A stretch of 8,906 nt of DNA from Lachnospiraceae bacterium (GTDB taxonomy: Bacteria > Bacillota > Clostridia > Lachnospirales > Lachnospiraceae), in NCBI GenBank assembly GCA_021205045.1, contig JAJPYH010000145.1, forward strand, positions 1 through 8,906, given 5' to 3'. Positions 1 through 5,746 of this stretch are shown here, in pieces; the first letter of the stretch is position 1, and the number at the start of each line of letters is the position of its first letter. A model generated the notes under the pieces. The model saw only the letters and a program-made list of their open reading frames with translations, was not told the DNA's origin and searched no databases. Both the position numbers and the translations under genes were made by a program.

Positions 1-249
1 CTGGCATAAAATCAAATGAAGGTATAGCCAGTTAATTATTATTCGATGTACTAGCATTGTGAGCGCTGTGATGTACCGGCGATGAGCTGTGCAGATGAAA
101 AACAAAAAAAATGCGGCGCGAGGTACCGTTGCGGAGTTTTGCAAAGAGCCAGAGGGCTTATCCCGAAGTATCGGTAAGAGCGTGGCAAGCTCAGCAGGGT
201 ATCGCTGAGAAAAATGGAAAGAATACCGGGATATAGAAGGAGGAGCAGC
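1..249. other. Non-coding leader upstream of spoVT
   Basis: No convincing gene is visible here. Two structures can be seen. CTGGC at 1-5 pairs with GCCAG at 27-31 (extendable with a bulge) and is followed by an A/T-rich stretch, so it could be the tail of an upstream transcription unit cut by the window edge. CTCAGC (190-195) and GCTGAG (204-209) form a perfect 6-bp stem about 40 bp before the spoVT start. An overlapping GAGC (178-181)/GCTC (189-192) pair would exclude that stem. No good promoter was identified. The expected sigma-G type was looked for and only poor matches were found. Confidence 0.4.
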
Positions 250-795
250 ATGAAAGATACAGGAATCATCCGGGCCATTGACGGTCTGGGCAGGATCGTG
301 ATCCCAAAGGAGATCAGAAAGACCTATCGGATTAAGGAAAATGATTCTATGGAAATATATACTAATCAGGAGGGAGAGATTATCCTGAAAAAATATTCCC
401 CCATCGGGGAGTTATCGGCCTTTGCGAAGGAGTACGCGGAGAGCCTGGCCCAGGTCAGCGGCCATGTGGCGGCCATCACAGACCGGGACAGTGTGGTGGC
501 GGTGTCCGGCGGTCTGAAGGGGATGCGGGGCAAGGCCATCAGTGATGCTTTAGAGGAGCGCATGAACCGGCGGGAGATGGTGGTGGCCACTAAGGGGGAA
601 GAGGCATACGTGCCAATTCTGGATGAGATGCCCAAGGAAGCCGAGAGTGTGGCGGTGAATCCGATCCTTTCTGCGGGGGATGTGGTGGGCAGTGTCTGTC
701 TGATTGGCACAAAGGTTGGTGAGAGGCTGGGTGAGGTAGAGAAGAAGCTGATCCAGGCAGCTGCGGGATTTCTGGGAAAGCAGATGGAAGTATAA
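250..795 (+). CDS. spoVT: SpoVT, AbrB-family forespore transcription regulator
   Basis: This 181-residue protein matches the size and architecture of Bacillus SpoVT. An N-terminal AbrB/SpoVT swapped-hairpin DNA-binding domain (residues about 1-50) carries the typical GIIRxIDxLGRIVIPKEIR block and ends in the ILKKYSPI linker. A GAF-like C-terminal domain (about 56-181) follows and ends in AAGFLGKQME, close to the AAGFLARQME of B. subtilis. In that species SpoVT is made in the forespore under sigma G and adjusts sigma-G genes, affecting spore coat, resistance and germination. I chose the ATG at 250 rather than the in-frame ATG at 214. It has a strong AAGGAGGA site at 237-244 and gives the family's MKxTGIIR start; the 12 extra residues of the longer form fit nothing in the family. 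The gene appears to be a single transcription unit. No terminator was recognised after it; tandem repeats begin 18 bp past the stop. Confidence 0.95.
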   Translation: MKDTGIIRAIDGLGRIVIPKEIRKTYRIKENDSMEIYTNQEGEIILKKYSPIGELSAFAKEYAESLAQVSGHVAAITDRDSVVAVSGGLKGMRGKAISDALEERMNRREMVVATKGEEAYVPILDEMPKEAESVAVNPILSAGDVVGSVCLIGTKVGERLGEVEKKLIQAAAGFLGKQMEV

Positions 796-813
796 TGGGG
801 TGTCCTCTGCCAT

Positions 814-1004
814 GAGGTAAGCAGGTTTGAAGCTGCAGGGCGGCAAAGCTGTGGATTGCAGAGGTAAGTAGGCTTGGCCCGGTAAAATCCGGTATAGCTG
901 TGGACTGTAGAGGAAAACAGGCTTGGCCCGGAAAATCGGCAAAGCTGTGGATTGCAGAGGTAAGCAGGCCTGGCCCGGCAAAATCGGTATGGCTGTGGGT
1001 AGCG
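814..1004. repeat. Four imperfect ~48-bp tandem repeats
   Basis: Units begin with GAGG at about 814, 861, 910 and 957 and are 47, 49, 47 and 48 bp long. A partial fifth start, GAGGTAAAA, lies at 1012. Shared blocks are GAGGTAAGCAGG, GGCTTGGCCCGG, AAAATCGG and AGCTGTGGATTGCA. The unequal lengths break any reading frame, so open frames seen on the other strand here are by-products. Units 2-4 can each form a short hairpin, for example GCTT (921-924) plus GCC (926-928) pairing with GGC (938-940) plus AAGC (942-945). The third pair is T-A in units 2 and 3 and C-G in unit 4. Unit 1 has diverged in this part. With the promoter at 1045-1073, this accounts for the 412-bp gap between spoVT and trkA. 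Its function is unknown. Confidence 0.85.
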
Positions 1005-1044
1005 GCGGTGTGAGGTAAAATTCGCGGTCACCTTCAGAAAGAGG

Positions 1045-1073
1045 TTGCATTCAGGTCGAAATAAGTATAAAAT
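1045..1073 (+). promoter_or_regulatory. Probable sigma-A promoter of trkA-trkH
   Basis: TTGCAT (1045-1050) and TAAAAT (1068-1073) are separated by exactly 17 bp in an A/T-rich patch. The -10 matches the consensus at five of six positions; the -35 keeps only the TTG. Transcription from here would give a leader of roughly 125 nt before the trkA GTG. I did not recognise a c-di-AMP (ydaO-type) riboswitch in that leader. Confidence 0.5.
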
Positions 1074-1207
1074 TAGAGCAGCTTTTGGAACCCGGAATGG
1101 AATAAAATAGCAGATTTCGTTATTTTTCAGGGCCGTCAATCATGGATGGCTGTGAATGACAGTCAGAGTTGTTTCATTCCAGGGCTTTCTTTTGGAGGAA
1201 GATTCAG

Positions 1208-2572
1208 GTGAAAATTATTGTTGCGGGAGACGGTAAGCTGGGCTCCAGCGTGACCCGTCAGCTTTCTTTGGAGGGAAATGACCTGACTGTGATCGATCAG
1301 AAGGCGTCTGTGCTGGAGAGCAGCGAGGGGCGCTATGACGTGATGTCCATTCAGGGCAACTGCGCCGCCATGGATGTGCTCAGCCAGGCCGGGGCGAAAA
1401 CGGCGGACCTTCTGATCGCCGTGACCAACAGTGATGAGGTCAATCTGCTGTGCTGTCTCACGGCCTTTGGCATGAACCCTCACATACATACCATTGCGAG
1501 GATACGGAATTCGGAATATCAGGAGCAGATCTACAGGATGCGGGATATTTTCGCCCTGTCCATGACTGTGGACCCGGACAGACAGACCGCGGTGGAGATG
1601 GAGCGGCTTTTGAAATATCCGGGCTTTCTGCAGCGGGAACCCTTCGCCCATGGCAGGGTGGAGCTGGTGGAGTTAAAGATTGAGAAGGGCAGCAGGCTCT
1701 GCGATGTGGCCATGAAGGATCTGCACCGCACGGTCAACTGCAATGTGCTGGTCTGCACGGTGGTCAGAAACGGTACCGCTCTTTCCCCTGACGGTAATTT
1801 TGTCTTAAAAGAGGGGGACAGGGTCTATATTACCGCGGCCATCAATGAGCTGAGTACCCTGCTGAAAAATTTAAATGTGATTACTCATAAGGTCCGGGCC
1901 GTGCTGATCTGCGGAGGCAGCAGGTTTGCCGTATATCTGACGAAGCTTTTGCAGAGAAGCGGCATCAGTGTCAAGATTATTGAAAAGGATCAGGAGCGGT
2001 GTGAATATCTGGCGGAAATTCTGCCAAAGGCGGAGGTGATCTGCGGCGACGCCAGCAAGGATTATCTGTTGGAGGGTGAGAATATTTACCGATATGACGC
2101 TGTGATCAGCGCCACCGGTCTGGACGAGCTGAATATGATTATTTCCATGTATGCCCTGCACTGCGGCGTACCTCAGGTGCTGACCAAACTGGGGCGGGGC
2201 ATGGAGGTCAACGGCAGCATCATCAGCAGCATGAATCTGGGCAGCACCATTGCGCCCAAGGACCTGTGCTGCAACAGTATTGTCCAGTATGTGCGCGCCG
2301 TGAAAAATCAGACCGGCGCGGCGCTGGCGGTGTACTCCATCGCCGGCGGACAGGCGGAGGCGGTGGAATTCCGCATTGACGACACCTGTCTGCACTGCGG
2401 CGAGCCGCTTAAAAGGCTGAAGACCAAAAAGAATGTGCTGGTGGCCTGCCTGTCCAGGGGAGCCTATACGGAGATTCCCAACGGCGATACCTATTTTCAG
2501 GTGGGCGACACCGTGGTCATCGTGGTCAGCGGCGGCGGTGTGATTTCTAATTTCAATGAAATATTTGTGTGA
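1208..2572 (+). CDS. trkA: TrkA, NAD-binding gating subunit of Trk K+ uptake
   Basis: This 454-residue protein has the four-domain TrkA plan: RCK-N (about 1-135), RCK-C (about 148-220), RCK-N (about 229-345), RCK-C (about 370-454). TrkA is the cytoplasmic ring that binds NAD(H) or ATP/ADP and gates the TrkH pore. The first Rossmann domain has a clean GDGKLG loop (residues 7-12) with an acidic residue at the end of strand 2 (D30), and the family block TNSDEVNLL. In the second, the glycine loop reads GGSRFA (236-241), lacking the usual later glycines, so nucleotide binding there may be weakened. I chose GTG at 1208 because GGAGG (1194-1198) sits nine bases upstream and the product then opens MKIIVAGDG as in the family; a longer TTG start at 1169 adds unlike residues. 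It is followed after 12 bp by trkH, so the two are almost certainly cotranscribed. Confidence 0.95.
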   Translation: MKIIVAGDGKLGSSVTRQLSLEGNDLTVIDQKASVLESSEGRYDVMSIQGNCAAMDVLSQAGAKTADLLIAVTNSDEVNLLCCLTAFGMNPHIHTIARIRNSEYQEQIYRMRDIFALSMTVDPDRQTAVEMERLLKYPGFLQREPFAHGRVELVELKIEKGSRLCDVAMKDLHRTVNCNVLVCTVVRNGTALSPDGNFVLKEGDRVYITAAINELSTLLKNLNVITHKVRAVLICGGSRFAVYLTKLLQRSGISVKIIEKDQERCEYLAEILPKAEVICGDASKDYLLEGENIYRYDAVISATGLDELNMIISMYALHCGVPQVLTKLGRGMEVNGSIISSMNLGSTIAPKDLCCNSIVQYVRAVKNQTGAALAVYSIAGGQAEAVEFRIDDTCLHCGEPLKRLKTKKNVLVACLSRGAYTEIPNGDTYFQVGDTVVIVVSGGGVISNFNEIFV

Positions 2573-2584
2573 CGGGGATGAACC

Positions 2585-4039
2585 ATGAATTATAAAATGA
2601 AGGGAAAATTTGTGGGCCTGATTCTCGTGCTGGAGGCTGTTTTCATGGTACCGGCCATGCTGATCGGCGTTTATTTCGGGGAGAGAAAAGCGGTGATCTG
2701 TTTTGCGCTGACGATTTTTCTGGCGCTGGCGCTGGGGCTGCTGCTTGGCGTGTTTGGACGGGGCAGCAGAAGCGTGTTCCGGGCCAAGGAAGGTCTGGCC
2801 TGCGTGGGCTTAAGCTGGGTATTCATGAGCATTCTGGGGTGCCTGCCCTTTTATCTGTCCGGAGAAATCCCCAGTTATATTGACGCTTTTTTTGAGATTG
2901 TGTCCGGTTTTACAACCACCGGGGCTTCCATCCTTTCGGAGGTGGAGAGTCTGTCTAAAAGTATGCTTTACTGGCGTTCCTTCAGCCACTGGATCGGAGG
3001 CATGGGGGTGCTGGTATTTTTGCTGGCCTTTATGCCCGGACGGGATGAGGGCGGCTTTACCACCCATCTGCTGAAGGCGGAGAGCCCGGGACCCAACGTG
3101 GGGAAACTGGTGCCCAAAATGAAGGATACGGCGTCCATTTTGTATATGCTTTACTGTATTCTGACTGTGCTGGATATTATTTTCCTGCTGGCCGGCGGAC
3201 TGGATCCTTTGAGCGCGGTGTGCATTGCCTTTGGCACGGCGGGCACCGGCGGCTTCGGCGTCCTGTCGGATTCCATTGCCAGCTACAGTCCTTATATTCA
3301 GAATGTGTGTACGGTGTTCATGCTGTTGTTTGGTGTGAACTTCAGCTGTTATTACTTATTAACGATTCGGAAATTTAAGGATGTATGGAAGGATGAGGAG
3401 CTGCGCACCTATCTGGGGATTGTGTTCGGCAGCGTTGTGCTGATTGTCTGGAATCTGCGCGGTTATTACGATACGCTGGCGGAAACTGTGCGCCACGCGG
3501 CCTTTCAGGTGGCCAGCATCATCACCACTACCGGTTTTGCCACCACGGACTTTGATCTGTGGCCCAATTTTTCCAGGGCGCTTCTGCTGATGTTGATGAT
3601 TGTCGGTGCCTGCGCGGGCAGCACCGGCGGCGGCTTCAAGGTGGGGAGAATGCTCTTGGTGATCAAGTCGGCGAAACGCTCCATCCAGCAGGTGGTCAGT
3701 CCCCGCAAGGTGCAGGTGGTGCGCTCCAACGGCTACAAGGTCAGCGAGAAGGTGCTTGCCAGCACCAACGCTTATCTGGCGGCCTATGTGATGATTATTA
3801 TAGGAAGCTTTCTGCTGGTGTCGCTGGACGGATTTTCTGTTACCACCAGTTTGTCGGCGGTGCTGGCCTGTTTTAATAATATCGGGCCCGGACTGGAGAT
3901 GGTGGGGCCTACGGGAAATTACAGTGAGTTCAGTATTTTTTCCAAGCTGGTGCTGATTCTGGATATGCTGGCAGGGAGGCTGGAGATCTTTCCAATTCTG
4001 ATTTTGTTTTCCAGGAATACGTGGAAAAGACGGGGATAG
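2585..4039 (+). CDS. trkH: TrkH/KtrB-family K+ uptake pore subunit
   Basis: This 484-residue polytopic membrane protein is of the TrkH/KtrB superfamily, the K+-translocating subunit that works with TrkA. All four pore-loop filter regions are visible: TTTGAS (110-115), TAGTGGF (218-224), TTTGFATTD (314-322) and FNNIGPG (430-436). The conserved HWIGGMG (135-141), the glycine-rich intramembrane gate GSTGGGFK (345-352) and the closing GRLEIFP (464-470) are also present. The length and the companion trkA, 12 bp upstream, favour TrkH over the shorter KtrB. The start ATG at 2585 has only a modest GGGGATG-type site, which suggests translational coupling to trkA; an alternative in-frame ATG at 2597 would remove four residues. 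No strong intrinsic terminator follows. Confidence 0.95.
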   Translation: MNYKMKGKFVGLILVLEAVFMVPAMLIGVYFGERKAVICFALTIFLALALGLLLGVFGRGSRSVFRAKEGLACVGLSWVFMSILGCLPFYLSGEIPSYIDAFFEIVSGFTTTGASILSEVESLSKSMLYWRSFSHWIGGMGVLVFLLAFMPGRDEGGFTTHLLKAESPGPNVGKLVPKMKDTASILYMLYCILTVLDIIFLLAGGLDPLSAVCIAFGTAGTGGFGVLSDSIASYSPYIQNVCTVFMLLFGVNFSCYYLLTIRKFKDVWKDEELRTYLGIVFGSVVLIVWNLRGYYDTLAETVRHAAFQVASIITTTGFATTDFDLWPNFSRALLLMLMIVGACAGSTGGGFKVGRMLLVIKSAKRSIQQVVSPRKVQVVRSNGYKVSEKVLASTNAYLAAYVMIIIGSFLLVSLDGFSVTTSLSAVLACFNNIGPGLEMVGPTGNYSEFSIFSKLVLILDMLAGRLEIFPILILFSRNTWKRRG

Positions 4040-4100
4040 ATCGCGACAGGGGCTTTCGGGACGATTGGCGCAATATGAGATAGTTTTGGGCATAGTGATG

Positions 4101-4141
4101 TCTGCGTCAGCAGAAATGTCCGGCTGTTTCGAAAACGCTGG
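4101..4141. other. Two small stem-loops after trkH
   Basis: TCTGC (4101-4105) pairs perfectly with GCAGA (4110-4114) around a GTCA loop. CCGGC (4120-4124) can pair with GCTGG (4137-4141), counting one G-T pair. Neither is followed by a real T tract, so they are poor candidates for an intrinsic terminator. They may mark the 3' end of the trkA-trkH message or mean nothing. Confidence 0.3.
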
Positions 4142-4181
4142 AACAGGTTTCTATGTGTCTGATTTGCGGTCGTAGGGCGGG

Positions 4182-4210
4182 GCATATATCCTTAGGACGC
4201 TTCATATAAT
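4182..4210 (+). promoter_or_regulatory. Sigma-E-type sporulation promoter of spoIIID
   Basis: GCATATA (4182-4188) and CATATAAT (4203-4210) are 14 bp apart. Against the B. subtilis sigma-E consensus as I know it (-35 KMATATT, 14-15 bp, -10 CATACAHT) this is six of seven and seven of eight. It ends 26 bp before the spoIIID start, leaving room for a short leader and the GAGGGG ribosome site. spoIIID is a known sigma-E gene in B. subtilis, so sequence and gene identity agree. Confidence 0.75.
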
Positions 4211-4236
4211 GGTAAAAAGCGTTCTGAGGGGATTGA

Positions 4237-4491
4237 GTGAAGGACTATATCGCAGAACGGGCAACCGGAATTGCTGTTTATATTATTGAAAATAACGCTA
4301 CCGTCAGACAGGCCGCGAAGGTGTTCGGAGTCAGCAAAAGTACTGTGCATCAGGATGTGGTTCACAGGCTGGGGCTGGTCAATCCGGGGCTGGCGAAGGA
4401 AGCCAGGAAGGTGCTGGATTTAAATAAAAGCGAGCGGCATATCCGGGGCGGGCTGGCTACCAGAGAGAAGTATCTCAGGCAGAAAAAATGA
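4237..4491 (+). CDS. spoIIID: SpoIIID, mother-cell sporulation transcription factor
   Basis: This 84-residue protein is recognisable as SpoIIID. A helix-turn-helix lies at about residues 23-43 (TVRQAAKVFGVSKSTVHQDV), followed by the family block LDxxKSxRHxRGGxAT and a basic C-terminal tail that helps contact DNA. SpoIIID is a small monomeric activator/repressor in the mother cell that works between the sigma-E and sigma-K stages. The start is GTG at 4237, with GAGGGG at 4226-4231 five bases upstream, giving MKDYI as in relatives (MHDYI in B. subtilis). A close match to a sigma-E promoter lies immediately upstream. No terminator was seen after the stop; the 77-bp repeat block begins 25 bp later. 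Confidence 0.95.
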   Translation: MKDYIAERATGIAVYIIENNATVRQAAKVFGVSKSTVHQDVVHRLGLVNPGLAKEARKVLDLNKSERHIRGGLATREKYLRQKK

Positions 4492-4516
4492 GGTTTACAT
4501 GAATGTATCCGGTTGT

Positions 4517-4670
4517 CAGGGCGGCGTATGAGAAGGCTAAGATCAAAGCGGTTTACAGATAAAGGATCAGGTGTTCGGGAGATGTAAGCTCAACAGGGCG
4601 AAGTATGAGAAGGCTGAGATCAAAGCGGTTTACAGATAACGGGTCACTTGTCCAGGAGATGTAAGCTGAA
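4517..4670 (+). repeat. 77-bp tandem duplication with a micro-ORF in each copy
   Basis: Unit 1 is 4517-4593 and unit 2 is 4594-4670, with about ten differences in 77 positions. Each copy holds an ATG...TAA frame of 19 codons (4528-4587 and 4605-4664), preceded by AGGG six bases before the ATG. The predicted peptides are MRRLRSKRFTDKGSGVREM and MRRLRSKRFTDNGSLVQEM. Since 77 is not a multiple of three, the two frames are independent. A degenerate partial third unit may continue at about 4674-4702 (TATGA, AGGC, ATCAAAaCGG), and GGTTTACA at 4493-4500 echoes the unit's interior. Whether the peptides are made is unknown. The block fills the gap between spoIIID and trmO. Confidence 0.85.
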
Positions 4671-4691
4671 GGACAGCTGCCTTATGAAGGC
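4664..4691 (+). other. Two back-to-back perfect hairpins before trmO
   Basis: AGCTG (4664-4668) pairs with CAGCT (4674-4678), and directly after it GCCTT (4679-4683) pairs with AAGGC (4687-4691). No T tract follows, so this is not an ordinary terminator. The structure ends about 18 nt before the trmO ribosome site AGGAG (4710-4714) and would lie in the message leader if transcription comes from upstream. Confidence 0.4.
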
Positions 4692-4723
4692 ATCAAAACG
4701 GAAAGAAACAGGAGCCGATCGGG

Positions 4724-5416
4724 ATGTCCCAGGAAATGAAGATCATCGCAAAAATACATACAGATTTCCCGACAAAATTCGGTGTTCCCAGGCAGAGCGG
4801 CCTGGTGGATGCTCTGAAGGGGCGGATTGTTTTTTTGCCGGAATACCGGCAGCCGGAGGCCTTTCGGGGGCTGGAGGAGTTCTCTCACATCTGGGTTTTG
4901 TGGGAATTCTCTCAGGCGAAGAGGGACAATTGGGCGGCCACGGTGACGCCGCCTCGCCTGGGCGGCAGGGTTCACATGGGTGTTTTTGCCACCCGTTCGC
5001 CCTTTCGCCCCAACCCGGTGGGGCTTTCCTGCGTGAAGCTGGACGAGATCAAGTTTGATGAAAAACTGGGTCCGGTGCTCCATGTATCCGGGGTGGATAT
5101 GGTGGACGGCACGCCGGTGTACGACATCAAGCCTTATCTGCCTTACGCCGACGCCCATCCGGAGGCCAGCGCCGGGTTTGCGGAAAAGACGGCGGTTCAT
5201 GAGCTGCAGGTTACTTTTCCGGAAGAGGAGCTGCGGAAGTTCCCATTGGACAAGCAGGCGGCGGCGGTGGAAATTCTCAGGCAGGATCCCGGGCCGATTT
5301 ACCGTAAGAGCGAGGACCAGGTGTTTAAGCTGGAATTTGCGGGGTGGGATATTCATTTCACGGTGCAGGGGGAAGAGCTGAAGGTGGCGGAAGTGGTGAG
5401 GAGAGAAGGGCGCTGA
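4724..5416 (+). CDS. trmO: TrmO/TsaA, tRNA m6t6A37 N6-methyltransferase
   Basis: This 230-residue protein is plainly of the TsaA/YaeB (TrmO) family. In E. coli that enzyme uses S-adenosylmethionine to methylate N6 of t6A at position 37 of threonine tRNA, aiding ACY decoding. Signature blocks are VPRQSGLV (21-28), LEEFSHIWVL (50-59), PPRLGG (76-81), GVFATRSPFRPNPVGLS (86-102) and DMVDGTPVYDIKPYLPYAD (125-143). The C-terminal part has DPGPIYRK (188-195), matching the DPRPAYRK-like block of the E. coli protein. The start ATG at 4724 has AGGAG at 4710-4714, nine bases upstream; ATG at 4736 is a possible but worse-placed alternative. No nearby promoter is convincing, so it may be read from the spoIIID side or from a weak site inside the repeats. 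Confidence 0.93.
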   Translation: MSQEMKIIAKIHTDFPTKFGVPRQSGLVDALKGRIVFLPEYRQPEAFRGLEEFSHIWVLWEFSQAKRDNWAATVTPPRLGGRVHMGVFATRSPFRPNPVGLSCVKLDEIKFDEKLGPVLHVSGVDMVDGTPVYDIKPYLPYADAHPEASAGFAEKTAVHELQVTFPEEELRKFPLDKQAAAVEILRQDPGPIYRKSEDQVFKLEFAGWDIHFTVQGEELKVAEVVRREGR

Positions 5417-5449
5417 GGGTACCATAGGGGTCTTTGTTTCGCTTCGGCC

Positions 5450-5482
5450 GTTGCTGGACAAGCGCCACCGGTGCTTAGCAAC
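5450..5482. other. Bulged stem-loop after trmO
   Basis: GTTGCT (5450-5455) pairs with AGCAAC (5477-5482). AAGC (5460-5463) continues the stem with GCTT (5473-5476), leaving a four-base bulge on one side and a nine-base loop. TTTTT follows only at 5498-5502, 15 bases later, so it is not a standard terminator. It lies in the 330-bp gene-free stretch between trmO and guaA. Confidence 0.35.
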
Positions 5483-5530
5483 TGCAACGATCATGCCTTT
5501 TTGTCGCCTTATAGTGAACGACATTAGCAA

Positions 5531-5580
5531 TTTTACTTTGAAGTCAACACGGTATATGCCGAAAGTAAAAATGTTTTTTT
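5531..5580 (+). terminator. Possible A/T-rich terminator between trmO and guaA
   Basis: TTTTACTTT (5531-5539) and AAAGTAAAA (5562-5570) form a perfect 9-bp inverted repeat. The arms enclose a smaller CGG (5550-5552)/CCG (5559-5561) hairpin. A run of seven T follows at 5574-5580. The stem is poor in G-C pairs and has an asymmetric ten-base bulge, so termination could be weak; a protein-binding site is the alternative. Its position fits the end of the trmO transcript. Confidence 0.4.
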
Positions 5581-5583
5581 ATT

Positions 5584-5659
5584 TACTATAATGATAGTAT
5601 TACCATGAGCCATTAAAGCTAAAAAAGTGTTCAGCAAGGGCGGCGTGGCTATAGATAGC
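5584..5659. other. Two inverted repeats upstream of the guaA promoter
   Basis: TACTAT (5584-5589) and ATAGTA (5594-5599) form a perfect repeat around AATG. GCTAT (5648-5652) and ATAGC (5655-5659) form another around AG, too tight for a hairpin loop and so more like a DNA operator. Both lie upstream of the -35 element at 5687. A TATAAT at 5587-5592 lacks a matching -35. Either repeat could bind a regulator of guaA; nothing ties them to a known one. Confidence 0.3.
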
Positions 5660-5686
5660 AGTAATCTGAGAATGTGATGTAATATT

Positions 5687-5715
5687 TTGACAGATATGGT
5701 TGAAGCGGATATAAT
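5687..5715 (+). promoter_or_regulatory. Perfect-consensus sigma-A promoter of guaA
   Basis: TTGACA (5687-5692) and TATAAT (5710-5715) are separated by exactly 17 bp, identical to the vegetative consensus. Transcription should start near 5722, giving a leader of about 25 nt. That is too short for a purine riboswitch, so guaA is predicted to be expressed strongly unless a protein blocks the promoter. The -35 TTG is also an in-frame TTG for guaA, which could mislead an automatic start call. Confidence 0.9.
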
Positions 5716-5746
5716 AGGCTGGACGAAAAAACTGATGGAGGGGTTT

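Noticed and set aside
199..227. Sigma-G promoter for spoVT (GTATC, 17 bp, GAATACC)
   Set aside because: The -10 matches the consensus poorly and transcription would begin almost on the ribosome binding site.
814..1004. CRISPR array
   Set aside because: The units are contiguous and imperfect, with no unique spacers between identical repeats, and there are no cas genes nearby.
366..1139. Long minus-strand open frame over spoVT and the tandem repeats
   Set aside because: It is antisense to spoVT, its repetitive residues come from translating the 48-bp repeats, and it has no family resemblance.
1074..1207. c-di-AMP riboswitch in the trkA leader
   Set aside because: Such elements often precede K+ transport genes, but I could not see the conserved blocks.
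836..4525. Shared 9-mer CAGGGCGGC linking the 48-bp and 77-bp repeat blocks
   Set aside because: A single G/C-rich 9-mer without flanking similarity is likely chance.
4517..4670. 77-bp units as degenerate tRNA genes, suggested by the length
   Set aside because: Neither strand has a proper T-arm (TTCRA) or an acceptor stem closing at unit length.
4648..5058. Plus-strand 136-codon frame overlapping the start of trmO
   Set aside because: Most of it is an out-of-frame reading of trmO, which has unmistakable family motifs in its own frame.
5456..5462. GGACAAG, a match to the core of the SpoIIID binding site
   Set aside because: The same string occurs inside trmO coding sequence (near 5249), so one match is not evidence of regulation.
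5417..5746. Purine riboswitch upstream of guaA
   Set aside because: The perfect promoter leaves a leader of only about 25 nt, and the upstream DNA shows no recognisable purine-aptamer core.
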